Below are positions 36,148 through 45,994 of a DNA stretch of 64,000 nucleotides, one piece after another. The DNA is taken from assembly GCA_051252415.1 (NCBI GenBank), contig JBPOGA010000007.1:62001-126000 (forward strand). Direction: 5' to 3'. The translations under genes were made by a program, and so were the position numbers. This DNA comes from JBPOFY01 sp051252415 (GTDB lineage: Bacteria; Verrucomicrobiota; Verrucomicrobiia; Opitutales; Coraliomargaritaceae). The notes below the pieces were generated by a model. The model was not told the origin of the DNA and searched no databases. It worked only from the letters and a program-made list of their open reading frames with translations. How positions within the stretch are numbered: the stretch's first letter is position 1; each line of letters begins with the position of its first letter.

Positions 36148-36936
36148 ATGCGACCCATAGATTTAGATGCTCACTGGAGTGAAATCCGTTTACGTGCCGA
36201 AGAGATCGTGTCACGTGAGCCGGCTTTGCAGACTTTATTAGACGAAACAGTCCTTGAACGTGCCTCGTTTGCGGAGTGCTTGACCTATCGACTGACACGT
36301 AAATTGGTCAACCATTCAGCCTCAATTGAAGTCCTACACGAAACTTTCATGGAGGCTTTTGAGAAGTCTCCGGACATCCTCCAGCATGTTGCTTGCGATA
36401 TGATTGCAGTCAATGAGCGTGATCCAGCTTGCCCAGATGTATTGACTCCCCTGCTCTACTTTAAAGGACTACAATCATTAATTTGCTACCGTGTGTCACA
36501 TTACCTTTGGAATGTAGGCCGCACGGAGTTTGCACTATATTTACAAAGTTTAATCTCGGAAACGTTCGCCGTGGATATCCATCCCGCGGCTAAGATCGGT
36601 TGCGGTATTTTGCTCGACCACGCTACTGGTTTTGTCGCTGGTGAAACGGCTGTCATCGAAAGCGATGTCTCAATCCTCCATGCGGTGACACTTGGCGGGA
36701 CTGGTAAGGATCGCGGCGATCGTCACCCCAAGGTGCGTTCTGGTGTTCTCCTCGGTGCTGGCGCGAAGATCCTCGGTAATGTTGAAATTGGTGAAGGTGC
36801 GAAAGTTGGCGCTGGTAGCGTCGTGCTTAAAGATGTGCCGCCACATACCAGTGTGGCTGGAGTGCCCGCTCAAGTTATTGGCAAGGCATCTGAAGTCTCG
36901 CCAGCACTTGGCATGTGCCACAAATTAGACAGTTAG
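36148..36936 (+). CDS. cysE: Serine O-acetyltransferase
   Basis: A 262-residue acetyltransferase of cysteine synthesis. An N-terminal helical SATase domain (about 1-140; LTPLLYFKGLQSLICYRV) precedes a left-handed beta-helix of hexapeptides with DIHPAAKIGCGILLDHATG and VSILHAVTLGGTGK, containing the catalytic His and Asp residues. It makes O-acetyl-L-serine, the acceptor of the sulfide made by CysIJ. The C-terminal end CHKLDS lacks the Ile that CysK clamps in the cysteine synthase complex, so complex formation is unsure. Confidence 0.94.
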   Translation: MRPIDLDAHWSEIRLRAEEIVSREPALQTLLDETVLERASFAECLTYRLTRKLVNHSASIEVLHETFMEAFEKSPDILQHVACDMIAVNERDPACPDVLTPLLYFKGLQSLICYRVSHYLWNVGRTEFALYLQSLISETFAVDIHPAAKIGCGILLDHATGFVAGETAVIESDVSILHAVTLGGTGKDRGDRHPKVRSGVLLGAGAKILGNVEIGEGAKVGAGSVVLKDVPPHTSVAGVPAQVIGKASEVSPALGMCHKLDS

Positions 36937-37004
36937 CTGTCGCCGGAATCCTATCCTACACACCCATCGTAATTTGATACGATAAGACTGCATCTATAAA
37001 CAGT

Positions 37005-39242
37005 ATGATTTCTAATTCATTTTTAGCTATGGCGACCACGCAAAATGCGCTTTGGGCGCTTTGCCTCGCTGTAGGTGCCGGTTGCTTGTTAACCGTCCTC
37101 TCTCGCCGTCTTCAATTGCCGACGATCGTGCTACTACTTATCGGTGGATTTGCGCTAGGCTCGGAAGGGTTTGGCTGGCTCGACCCGGATGCACTCGGCG
37201 ATTTCCTGCCGATGATCGTTTCTCTAGCGGTTGGCTTAATTTTGTTTGAAGGTGGTCTCACGCTCGACCTCAAAGATTTTAAGAAGACATCTACGATCAT
37301 TAAGCGTCTATTGACGCTAGGTGTGCTCATCACGTGGCTCGGTGCAGCGCTCACAGTCTATCTGATCTTTGATACGTCACCTGCCTTTGCGTTGTTGATG
37401 GGTAGTTTGATAATTGTTACGGGGCCGACAGTGATCGTGCCGCTATTACGTAGAATTCGTGTGCAACAAAAGCTGGGTAGTATCCTACAATGGGAGGCCG
37501 TGCTGATTGACTCCATTGGTGTCTTCGTCGCGATTCTTAGCTACGAGTGGGTTGTTGAAGGTGGTGGCGCTGTAGCGGTTCCCAGTTTCCTGATTCGTAT
37601 CGTCAGCGGTGCTGCAATTGGTTTTGTCGGTGGTTACTCAATTTACTGGGTGATGAAGAAAAACTGGGTGCCGGACAATATTGTCAATGCATTCGCCCTA
37701 GCTTCCGCGATGCTCATTTTTGGTGCGACCGAAATCATCAAGCCAGAGGCCGGACTACTTTCTGTTACGATCGCTGGTCTAATTGTTGGTATCAAAAAAC
37801 CGCGTCAACTTCGCGAGATTAAAGCCTTCAAAGCGGAGATTGTCGATCTACTCATTGGCATGCTGTTCCTGCTACTCGTTTCGAGGCTGAAGTTGGAGCA
37901 ATTTACAAATTTCTTTGATGCTGGGGGTGGCTGGGTGCTGCTCTCTGTGATTCTAATCATTCGTCCGATCAGCATATTAATCTCTTCATGGGGCACCTCT
38001 CTCAATATACGTGAAAAGGCACTCCTGAGTTGGGTATCACCCCGCGGAGTCGTTGCGGCCTCGATGGCTTCACTTTTTGCGATTTCACTACACGCCAAAG
38101 AGAATCCCGTGGGCGATCCAGACCTACTCGAATCATTCGTATATTCCGTTATATGCGCGACCGTGCTCATCCAGGGATTGTCGGCTGGCATAGTGGCCAA
38201 AATCCTTCGCCTACAACGCCCAGCTCCGAATGACTGGGTGATAATAGGTGCACACTATTTTGGACGCGAATTAGCGCGTAGACTCATGAGCGAAGACGAG
38301 CAACAGGTTCTGCTGCTCGATACCAACGCGCGTAATATCGCACTCGCTCAAAAAGAAGGCTTACCAGCGATGCACTGTGATGGCTTGGAAGCCGAGGATC
38401 TCTACGAAAATGAGCCAATGCTCTTTGGTGCTGGTTACGTGTTGGCCTTAACAGACAACGTCGAGCTCAATGTTTTGTTAATGCAGCGTTGGGCCGAGGA
38501 GCTGGATAACGAGAAAGTTTTTGGCTGGATCCCACTCGATGCTCCGACCCCTGAAGACCGTCTCACGGGGCAATCCGTTTTTGGTGACCTGTCTCGCCCA
38601 GCGGTGATTGGTAGCGAGCTGATGCAGAATGAGAGCAGCTTTGAAGTTGTCGAATGGGAGGACGGCATGAGCCTACCATCTGGCGACTGGCACCCGCTCT
38701 TCATTCGTCGAGGTAAGCAACTCCGAGCCATTCCTCACGATGCGATGCTCAAGGAACTCGTCAAAGCGGAGGACGAAGTCATTTGTCTAAGGCGCTACGA
38801 AGGCTTCCTGCTACGCGCCTTACAAAGCGGCGGCTTCGTACACCTAGAATGCAAAGATGTAGATGATTTTTACGCACAACTCGCTCACATTGCTGTTGAG
38901 AAAGTCGAAGGCCTCACCGAAGAGCAGATCCTCGAAGACCTCAATGCCCAGGGCAAAATCCTACCAGCCTTCTTGGGGCATGGTATAGCGATTCCACATG
39001 TATATTGTAAGGACTTAGATTACCGTATCTGTTTTGTTGCGCAAATTACTGGCGGACTAGAGATCGAAGGCCAAGACGAAGCAGTCGATATTGCCTTCTT
39101 CCTGCTCAGCCCAAAAGGTGATTCAGACGGACATCTCGCGACACTGTCAGACATCGCAAAGACCTGCCGCTCAGGCCGACTTCGCAAGCAAATCAAGCAA
39201 GCTGAAAGTGTTGATGACGTGATTACTGCGATCGGTGGATAA
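37005..39242 (+). CDS. Monovalent cation:proton antiporter fused to TrkA-N and PTS EIIA domains
   Basis: A 745-residue three-part protein. Residues about 10-400 form a CPA-type antiporter with twelve hydrophobic segments (SLAVGLILFEGGLTLDL, VTGPTVIVPLLRRI, LSWVSPRGVVAASMA). From about residue 410, a nucleotide-binding-like domain (NDWVIIGAHYFGRELARRL) resembles TrkA-N/RCK but has GAHYFG in place of GxGxxG. The C-terminal 130 residues are an EIIA(Fru/Ntr)-type domain with GHGIAIPHV, phosphorylatable H665. So ion export may be gated by a ligand and by phosphoryl transfer. An ATG at codon 9 (37029) is another possible start. The EIIA fusion is unusual. Confidence 0.85.
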   Translation: MISNSFLAMATTQNALWALCLAVGAGCLLTVLSRRLQLPTIVLLLIGGFALGSEGFGWLDPDALGDFLPMIVSLAVGLILFEGGLTLDLKDFKKTSTIIKRLLTLGVLITWLGAALTVYLIFDTSPAFALLMGSLIIVTGPTVIVPLLRRIRVQQKLGSILQWEAVLIDSIGVFVAILSYEWVVEGGGAVAVPSFLIRIVSGAAIGFVGGYSIYWVMKKNWVPDNIVNAFALASAMLIFGATEIIKPEAGLLSVTIAGLIVGIKKPRQLREIKAFKAEIVDLLIGMLFLLLVSRLKLEQFTNFFDAGGGWVLLSVILIIRPISILISSWGTSLNIREKALLSWVSPRGVVAASMASLFAISLHAKENPVGDPDLLESFVYSVICATVLIQGLSAGIVAKILRLQRPAPNDWVIIGAHYFGRELARRLMSEDEQQVLLLDTNARNIALAQKEGLPAMHCDGLEAEDLYENEPMLFGAGYVLALTDNVELNVLLMQRWAEELDNEKVFGWIPLDAPTPEDRLTGQSVFGDLSRPAVIGSELMQNESSFEVVEWEDGMSLPSGDWHPLFIRRGKQLRAIPHDAMLKELVKAEDEVICLRRYEGFLLRALQSGGFVHLECKDVDDFYAQLAHIAVEKVEGLTEEQILEDLNAQGKILPAFLGHGIAIPHVYCKDLDYRICFVAQITGGLEIEGQDEAVDIAFFLLSPKGDSDGHLATLSDIAKTCRSGRLRKQIKQAESVDDVITAIGG

Positions 39243-39268
39243 TTTCTTCATTTTTCTACAAGCAATTG

Positions 39269-39777
<509 letters not shown>

Positions 39778-39782
39778 TATTT

Positions 39783-39811
39783 AAAGCCTCATCTTCGGAT
39801 GAGGCTTTTTT
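39783..39811 (+). terminator. Rho-independent terminator of tRNA-Leu
   Basis: An 11-bp perfect stem (AAAGCCTCATC / GATGAGGCTTT) closed by the stable TTCG tetraloop and followed by six T residues, five bases after the tRNA. Confidence 0.95.
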
Positions 39812-40106
39812 ATGTCTATATTTCAATTCCTCATTCACTATTCGTCGCGGAACAAGGAACTTGCTTCGGCCAACTACTCAAGGAGACGTGCGGTTAATTA
39901 TGGGCTCCTTTTCGTCCAGATCCGTGTCTATCCGCGTCCATCCGTGGCTAAAACATTTCCCATCTTAATGGCTCAGCGCTCTCAGCGTCCTCGAGTGTCC
40001 GAAGGGAGCGTGCGGTTAAAGCTTCTTTTCACTTTTGCCTCATGCACTTCACAATACGGCGACTTTACCTTTACATCGCTTAGCACCTAAGTGACCCTAA
40101 CACGCA
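39812..40106. other. Intergenic region with dispersed-repeat fragments
   Basis: A 295-bp gap before hldD. It contains GCGGAACAAGGAACTTGCTT... (39847-39872), a 38-bp segment around TCCGTGGCTAAAACATT (39920-39957), and GGCTCAGCGC...GCGGTTAAA (39969-40018), all with partial copies at 43288-43313, 43719-43756 and near 43620. No gene is supported here. Confidence 0.6.
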
Positions 40107-41099
40107 ATGAGCACAGGTAAATATACACTCGTTACAGGCGGTGCCGGTTTTATCGGTAGTGCATTGGTTCATGCCCTAAATGAAGAAGGCCATACTGATA
40201 TCGTCATTTCTGATATTCTTGGCACGGATGAAAAGTTCAAGAACCTCATCCCTCTACGATATGCAGATTATATCGAAGCTGATGACCTGCTAGAACTCGC
40301 CCACGAGGAGTCTGAATATTTCGAGCAATTTGATACCATCTTTCATCTAGGCGCTTGCTCGGCGACCACTGAAAAAGACGCCAGCTACCTAATTCGTAAT
40401 AACTACGAATACACCAAGACCCTCGCATCCATCGCGCTGGAATACGGCATACGTTTTGTTTACGCTTCCAGCGCCGCGACCTACGGCGATGGCAGTGAAG
40501 GCATGGACGACACGCTCGAAGATCTAAACACCCTGCGCCCACTCAACATGTATGGCTACTCTAAACACATGTTTGATCTATACGCGCAACGTATGGGTTG
40601 GTCAGATCAAATCGTGGGTCTAAAATACTACAATGTCTACGGCCCCAATGAGGCGCACAAAGGTGACATGCGCAGCCTAGTCGCTAAAGCCTACGAGCAG
40701 ATTCAATCCACCGGCGAGATTGGCCTCTTCAAGAGCTACCACCCCGACTACACCGATGGGAATCAAATGCGCGATTTCCTATATGTAAAAGATGCAGTCG
40801 CCATGACACTCCACCTTGCCCGGAACCCCGAAGCCAACGGACTATTTAACTTAGGCAGCGGCCAAGCCAACACCTGGAACACGCTCGCAACTGCGATTTT
40901 CACCGCACTCGATAAAGCGCCTAAGATTACCTACATTGAGATGCCTGAAGTCTTACAGGGTAAATATCAATATTACACCTGCGCAGACACTGCCAAGCTT
41001 CGCGCCACAGGTTACGCGGCAGATGGCTTCACACTTGAAGACGCCGTGTGCGACTACGTGCAAAACTATTTAGTCTCTGATAAACGCCTCGGCCAGTAA
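40107..41099 (+). CDS. hldD: ADP-L-glycero-D-manno-heptose 6-epimerase
   Basis: A 330-residue extended SDR. The cofactor site GGAGFIGS is at residues 11-18; the catalytic YGYSK and the family-specific KYYNVYGPNEAHKG are present, and the substrate loop FKSYHPDYTDG is typical of HldD (RfaD). It inverts C6'' of ADP-D-glycero-D-manno-heptose, giving the LPS core donor. It begins the cluster hldD-rfaE2-gmhA-rfaE1, three bases ahead of rfaE2. Its presence supports an LPS-bearing Gram-negative host. Confidence 0.93.
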   Translation: MSTGKYTLVTGGAGFIGSALVHALNEEGHTDIVISDILGTDEKFKNLIPLRYADYIEADDLLELAHEESEYFEQFDTIFHLGACSATTEKDASYLIRNNYEYTKTLASIALEYGIRFVYASSAATYGDGSEGMDDTLEDLNTLRPLNMYGYSKHMFDLYAQRMGWSDQIVGLKYYNVYGPNEAHKGDMRSLVAKAYEQIQSTGEIGLFKSYHPDYTDGNQMRDFLYVKDAVAMTLHLARNPEANGLFNLGSGQANTWNTLATAIFTALDKAPKITYIEMPEVLQGKYQYYTCADTAKLRATGYAADGFTLEDAVCDYVQNYLVSDKRLGQ

Positions 41100-41102
41100 G
41101 CC

Positions 41103-41600
41103 ATGAACTTACCCAACCATAAACTACTTAAACTCAAAGATGCGATCGCCCAACGCGACGCGCTACGCAGTGCAGGTAAATCTATGGTCATGACAAATGG
41201 TTGCTTCGATTTACTGCATGCCGGCCACGTCGCTTTCTTGCAAGAAGCCCGCACACTTGGCGATGAGCTATGGGTATTGATCAATAGCGACGAGAGTGTT
41301 TGCGAACTCAAAGGCCCCACTCGTCCAATCGAATCGCAGCAAGAGCGAGCTTACTGTTTAGCCGCGATGAGCTGCATCGACCGTATTATCATTTTCGATA
41401 CACCAAGACTCACCGCCGAGATACATGCGCTACAGCCCGACCATTATGCCAAAGCTGGCGACTACACCATCGAGACCCTCCACGCCGGTGAACGCGAAGC
41501 CTTCGAGGCAGTCGGCAGTAAAATCCACTTCCTTCCTTACCTAGAAGGATTCAGCACCACCAAGATGATCGAAAAGATCAACAAAGCGGGATCGATATAA
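41103..41600 (+). CDS. rfaE2: D-glycero-beta-D-manno-heptose 1-phosphate adenylyltransferase
   Basis: A 165-residue nucleotidyltransferase equal to the C-terminal half of E. coli HldE. TNGCFDLLHAGHVAFL at residues 31-46 contains the HxGH-type site (H39, H42). KAGDYTIETL and IHFLPYLEGFSTTKMIEKI are family typical. It transfers AMP to heptose 1-phosphate. Here the two halves of HldE are encoded as separate genes (this one and 42297-43271) with gmhA between. It follows hldD by three bases. Confidence 0.93.
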   Translation: MNLPNHKLLKLKDAIAQRDALRSAGKSMVMTNGCFDLLHAGHVAFLQEARTLGDELWVLINSDESVCELKGPTRPIESQQERAYCLAAMSCIDRIIIFDTPRLTAEIHALQPDHYAKAGDYTIETLHAGEREAFEAVGSKIHFLPYLEGFSTTKMIEKINKAGSI

Positions 41601-41635
41601 AATCGATCATTTCCCATAGGTCATTACTCATTACC

Positions 41636-41692
41636 CATTAGTTATTTAATTTTACCCATTACTCATTAGCTATTTAATTTTACTCATTAGCC
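41636..41692. repeat. 28-bp direct repeat before gmhA
   Basis: CATTAG(T/C)TATTTAATTTTAC(C/T)CATTA occurs at 41636 and again at 41664, with shorter CCCATTA/TCATTA echoes on both sides. The region is AT-rich and lies between rfaE2 and gmhA. It could be a slippage product. Confidence 0.7.
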
Positions 41693-41706
41693 ATTATTCA
41701 TTCATC

Positions 41707-42270
41707 ATGTCATCCATCCAGAAAGAGTATTTAGCCCTAAAGGACTGCATCAATGCACTCGAGGCGCAGCTCTCCGCAATCGAGTCCACTGGCCAATTAA
41801 TCATCCAGAAGCTCAAGGCTGGGAATACTGTGTATGCCTGTGGCAATGGCGGCAGTGCAACGGACTCGATGCACCTCTGCGAAGAACTCGTTGGCCGCTA
41901 CCGTGACGACCGTAAACCACTCTCTGCAGTCTCACTCAACACCGACACCTCAGTGCTCACCTGTATTGGTAATGACTATGGCTTTGAGGCCATCTTTAGT
42001 CGTCAAATTGAAGCACTCGGTAAATCGGGTGATATACTGGTAGGCTTCTCCACCAGCGGCAATTCACAGAACATCCTCAACGCATTCGAAGCCGCGAGCG
42101 CACTCGGGGTGACCACTATTCTGCTCACCGGTGCAGAGGGTGGCAAAATCAAGGAGATCGCCGACCACTCAATTCTAGTCCCCAGCACTGATACGGCACG
42201 CATTCAAGAGGTCCACACTTTCATTTTACATGCTTGGCTTGAGCTAATTGAGAACCAAGATTGGGCATAA
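41707..42270 (+). CDS. gmhA: Phosphoheptose isomerase (SIS domain)
   Basis: A 187-residue SIS-domain isomerase that turns sedoheptulose 7-phosphate into D-glycero-D-manno-heptose 7-phosphate, the first step of heptose synthesis. ACGNGGSATDSMHLCEELVGRY near residues 44-65, SLNTDTSVLTCIGNDYGFE and VGFSTSGNSQNIL are the GmhA hallmarks; a C-terminal VHTFILHAWLELIE supplies the catalytic His. It lies in the heptose cluster. The phosphatase gmhB was not seen in the window. Confidence 0.94.
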   Translation: MSSIQKEYLALKDCINALEAQLSAIESTGQLIIQKLKAGNTVYACGNGGSATDSMHLCEELVGRYRDDRKPLSAVSLNTDTSVLTCIGNDYGFEAIFSRQIEALGKSGDILVGFSTSGNSQNILNAFEAASALGVTTILLTGAEGGKIKEIADHSILVPSTDTARIQEVHTFILHAWLELIENQDWA

Positions 42271-42296
42271 CCTATCGAGGCCCCTGCCAAAAATCC

Positions 42297-43271
42297 GTGG
42301 ATAAGACACAACTACTACAAGCTTTCTCTAAACTCCGAATCGTCGTCATCGGCGATGTCATGCTGGATCATTATATCCACGGCGTCGCAAACCGCATTTC
42401 ACCAGAGGCTCCTGTGCCAGTCGTGTCGGTCGCACGCGACGAGTATTTACCCGGTGGCGCAGCCAACGTAGCAAACAACCTCACCTGCCTCAATGTGCCG
42501 ACAACGCTGATTGGTAGCTATGGCGAAGATCCGGAATGCCAGACACTCGGCGACGTGCTCTCAAAACGAAACATTCACCTTTCCTCAATCGGCAAACAAA
42601 TTGGGGTTACTACGATCGTTAAAACACGTGTCATCGCGCAACGCCAACAACTCTGTCGCATCGACCGCGAAGCGAAACCGACAACGTATAGCCTGGCCCA
42701 TACGCTCGAAGACCCCACTTTCATTGACGCGATCCAGAATGCCGATGCGATCCTCTTTTCAGATTATGCCAAAGGTGTGATTGACGACGCACTACTCAGT
42801 GCAGTCCATCAGCGGGTCGAATCCATGGAGCGCCCTCCTCTCCTCGTGCTGGATCCTAAGCCAAAGCGCCATTTAGATCTTTCAGGAATGTCCTTAATGA
42901 CACCCAACCGGAGTGAAGCCCTACAATTGGCAGGCTTCGATCACAGCCCAGACGCCGAGTTCGACGACGAGGCCGTGATGAAAGCCATCTTCTCAAAGTA
43001 TAATCCACAGAAGCTCGTCATCACACTAGGACCCGACGGCATGCTCCTCGGTGAAGATGGTAAGATTATCGGTCGCATAGAAACCGAAGCCCGTGAAGTC
43101 TTTGATGTCTCCGGCGCAGGCGACACCGTCGTAGCCGTGCTCACCGCAGCCCTAGCAAGCGGACACAGCTTAGCAAAAGCAGCCGCCCTCGCCAACCGAG
43201 CCGCCGGCGTAGTTGTCAGCCACCTAGGCACCGCCCCTATTACAATCGACGAACTATTCGCCGAAAAGTAG
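42297..43271 (+). CDS. rfaE1: D-glycero-beta-D-manno-heptose 7-phosphate kinase
   Basis: A 324-residue ribokinase-like kinase equal to the N-terminal half of E. coli HldE. I chose the GTG at 42297; an in-frame TTG at 42261 would overlap gmhA. IVVIGDVMLDHYIHG, PEAPVPVV, the LPGGAANVANNL sugar motif and VSGAGDTVVAVL with the catalytic Asp are all present. It phosphorylates heptose 7-phosphate at C1. With hldD, rfaE2 and gmhA it covers the ADP-heptose pathway except the GmhB phosphatase. Confidence 0.93.
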   Translation: MDKTQLLQAFSKLRIVVIGDVMLDHYIHGVANRISPEAPVPVVSVARDEYLPGGAANVANNLTCLNVPTTLIGSYGEDPECQTLGDVLSKRNIHLSSIGKQIGVTTIVKTRVIAQRQQLCRIDREAKPTTYSLAHTLEDPTFIDAIQNADAILFSDYAKGVIDDALLSAVHQRVESMERPPLLVLDPKPKRHLDLSGMSLMTPNRSEALQLAGFDHSPDAEFDDEAVMKAIFSKYNPQKLVITLGPDGMLLGEDGKIIGRIETEAREVFDVSGAGDTVVAVLTAALASGHSLAKAAALANRAAGVVVSHLGTAPITIDELFAEK

Positions 43272-43925
43272 TCACCAGTATCCAGTAGCGGAACAAGGAA
43301 CTTGTTTCGGCCAGCGCCATAGGAATACGGATACTAACCACCCGTCACGCTCTACAAGCTACGCAGTCTAAATCGTAGGGCTCGCGCTTGGAAACTGTCT
43401 CAAAATTCAATAAATGGAGCGTCCGGCTCCGTCCGGACATCAAACTGTTATCAAACTGACTCTGACGCAATGTCAGGACGGAGACCGACGCTCCGACAGG
43501 ATATTTTCTTAATCATAAGGCAGTTTGCTTACGCGACCCTGAGGTAATAGCTGTCACGAACTAAACTCCCCAACCTCCGCTCTCTAGCGACGCGGTTGCG
43601 TTAATCACATCAGTGTAGCTCAGCGCCCTTAACGTCCTCAAGTGACCAACAGGAACGGGTGGTTAAAAATCACAGCGTTGCAAGGACCTCAGCCAACACC
43701 CAGTAAGATTTCATCCACATCCGTGTCCATACCCGCCCATCCGTGGCTAAAACATTACAGTGTCAGAGTCCAGTAATGTTAAACCACACCTCCGAGCTTG
43801 CTATTTGCGGATTTTAGACGATCTTACGCCTGTTCTTTGAAAAAGACATCCGCATTAGCGGACACAGTTCTTTTCCGATCTTTCCCACGCGTTAGTCAAA
43901 ACTAATTCGTAATTCTAAATTTTCA
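43272..43925. other. Intergenic region of repeat fragments before ssrA
   Basis: A 654-bp non-coding gap. It holds a near-identical copy (25 of 26 bases) of a sequence at 39847 (here 43288-43313), a family B MITE (43384-43534), a copy of TCCGTGGCTAAAACATT (to 43756), and AT-rich sequence just before the tmRNA. I see no gene. Confidence 0.65.
43384..43534. mobile_element. MITE-like element, family B (copy 3)
   Basis: A 151-bp element beginning GCGCTTGGAAACTGTCTC and sharing the AATTCAATAAATGG(G)AGCGTCCGG interior and the TGACTCTGACGCAATGTC centre with 17931-18083. The right end (43511-43534) is more degenerate. The core ends in GACGGAGACCGACGCTCC, again an imperfect palindrome with the left core. 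Confidence 0.68.
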
Positions 43926-44271
<346 letters not shown>

Positions 44272-44282
44272 GTTTCAAATAA

Positions 44283-44325
44283 AAAAATCCCTTAGTAGCT
44301 CTAAAAGAGCAGCTAAGGGATTTTT
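44283..44325 (+). terminator. Terminator after ssrA
   Basis: A long stem AAAAATCCCTTAG...CTAAGGGATTTTT with a small internal mismatch, arms 44283-44302 and 44306-44325, ending in a run of five T. It begins 11 bases after the tmRNA. Confidence 0.9.
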
Positions 44326-44431
44326 CATGTACGCGCACACGACTTTAGTGTCAGGTTAGTGTCAGTAAAAAAAATCAATAATTCTATTTTCGATTATTGA
44401 GACCTATGAGCCAGCCGAACAAATTGCTCGC

Positions 44432-45457
44432 ATGGAACACTCTTATGTAGACTTGAGGTTAGATTTCAACTCCTTCTCCTTTCCTGATAATAACAAGGCA
44501 GCAGGATACTACACTACTCAAGCCGACATTCTTCATGACCGTCGCTATACTGTCAGGTGGTCCGAACAAATTAAGGTTAATAACGAAGGCTCGGAGCCGG
44601 ACGTATTCTATGCAATGAGAGTGTTCTGGTTATATTCTAAACTCCCCGGAAACTCTGGAATCCGCATGGAGTTAGCTGAGGATCACCTGACAGCTTTTGC
44701 AGTGGTGGAGGGGGTTTCGAAGCCAGACCTAAGAATTAGGTACCTTAGAGATCCAATCCTCTCCTCTGATAAGAAATGCAGTCTAGCTACTGTCTTTGAG
44801 GTATCAGTCCCTTACCCCGAGAAAGACACTTCATATCCGATGTACTCGTATTTCGTCGAAGGAGAAATTACGGGGGAAGCGACACTGTTGGAAATCATGG
44901 AAATTTGCGAACTCATCACAATGCAGAAGAAGAAAGAGCAGTTAGATGAAGACAAAAAGCATGAAGCCAAATTGAAAGGCCATAACGCAGACTACGCATT
45001 TGACTCGAAAGTTTACAACACAGCAAAGAAATCTCGCGAAGATGCCAAAGATGCTTTAATAGAAGCGCTTTATCCACAACTCGAAGAGGCCTCCTCATCG
45101 AACAAGAGCCTGCGCGAACGATTGCGTGCGTTCCTGCTGGATCGAGCTAATTCGACTAAAGGTATTCCCCGAGATTTTTATTCTGTGATATTCGATGACC
45201 ATGAGATGTTAAAGGAGTTGATTCCGGCAATTGCTCACAACTCTAAGGTAGTTGATCCAATCCAGATTGAGCTTGTTCGGGGATGGTTAAGCGAAGGTTA
45301 CTGCTGGATGAGCGGTCAAGAGATGAAAAATCACCTAGAGGCTAAAGGCCTCGCTACTAATCAATCAACTGCTGCGGTACAGAAACTTGCCATATCTAAG
45401 CCGTACGAGCTTAAGACTGCAAAAGATCTGCGCCCTTACGATCGACCAATGCGATAG
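44432..45457 (+). CDS. Hypothetical protein at the ssrA junction
   Basis: A 341-residue protein that I do not recognise. The N-terminal half is beta-rich (LDFNSFSFPDN, VRWSEQIKVNNEG), then a highly charged helical stretch of about residues 165-225 (MQKKKEQLDEDKKHEAKLKG), and a C-terminal helical part with GWLSEGYCWMSGQEMKNHL that could be a winged helix. No integrase residues (R..H..R..Y) were found, although this is where an integrase gene usually stands after ssrA. Its function is unknown. The start ATG has no SD. Confidence 0.6.
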   Translation: MEHSYVDLRLDFNSFSFPDNNKAAGYYTTQADILHDRRYTVRWSEQIKVNNEGSEPDVFYAMRVFWLYSKLPGNSGIRMELAEDHLTAFAVVEGVSKPDLRIRYLRDPILSSDKKCSLATVFEVSVPYPEKDTSYPMYSYFVEGEITGEATLLEIMEICELITMQKKKEQLDEDKKHEAKLKGHNADYAFDSKVYNTAKKSREDAKDALIEALYPQLEEASSSNKSLRERLRAFLLDRANSTKGIPRDFYSVIFDDHEMLKELIPAIAHNSKVVDPIQIELVRGWLSEGYCWMSGQEMKNHLEAKGLATNQSTAAVQKLAISKPYELKTAKDLRPYDRPMR

Positions 45458-45676
45458 CGCGGCACCTACAGAGTGCTACCTAACGTGATAAACGGCACCG
45501 GGTCGCGGCTTTGAAGCGCACACAAAAGATAAGCATAGAGAGAAAATAAAAAACTCTCTAACGATTTCCAAAGTGAATGGGGTTCGTGCAGACAGGAGGT
45601 AAGACGCACGAAATACACCTAAGCCATCCCCGTTCGCGTCCCACGGATTGGCCTTCAACAAGTCCCTAGAAATCTC

Positions 45677-45982
45677 GTGCACGAATCTGAACAGTTGGCG
45701 ACCCTCATCGCCCTGGTAAGTGATCTTACTGCGAAAGTTGACCATCTAACTCACGCGGTGACGAACTCGTCATCGTCGGAGAGCGACGGCACTGAAACGC
45801 TACCAGATCGACTATCGGGTATAGAGGTCGCCCGCCTTCTCCGAATTAAACCTGCGACTGTCCGTAAATGCTGGCAGGAGTTCGGTTTGGTTCGAGTTGG
45901 TCGGTCTAGCCATGGAAGACACCTATATTCAAAGGAGTCGGTCCAGCGTCATATTCGTGAGCGAAAACTAGGGATTTATTAA
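45677..45982 (+). CDS. Excisionase/MerR-like helix-turn-helix protein
   Basis: A 101-residue DNA-binding protein. A GTG at 45677 is the only upstream initiator. The N-terminal half is a short helix rich in Ser/Glu; the C-terminal half LSGIEVARLLRIKPATV...FGLVRVG...GRHLYSKESVQRHI matches the winged-helix of excisionase-type (HTH_17/AlpA) proteins. It could direct excision or control the element. An inverted repeat TAGAGAG...CTCTCTA at about 45535-45560 lies upstream and may be its operator. It is 12 bases ahead of the next gene and likely co-transcribed. Confidence 0.7.
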   Translation: MHESEQLATLIALVSDLTAKVDHLTHAVTNSSSSESDGTETLPDRLSGIEVARLLRIKPATVRKCWQEFGLVRVGRSSHGRHLYSKESVQRHIRERKLGIY

Positions 45983-45994
45983 AAAAATATAATT

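Noticed and set aside
45476..45745. An 89-codon minus-strand frame upstream of the excisionase-like gene
   Set aside because: It overlaps the start of the better supported HTH gene and has a composition unlike a normal protein.
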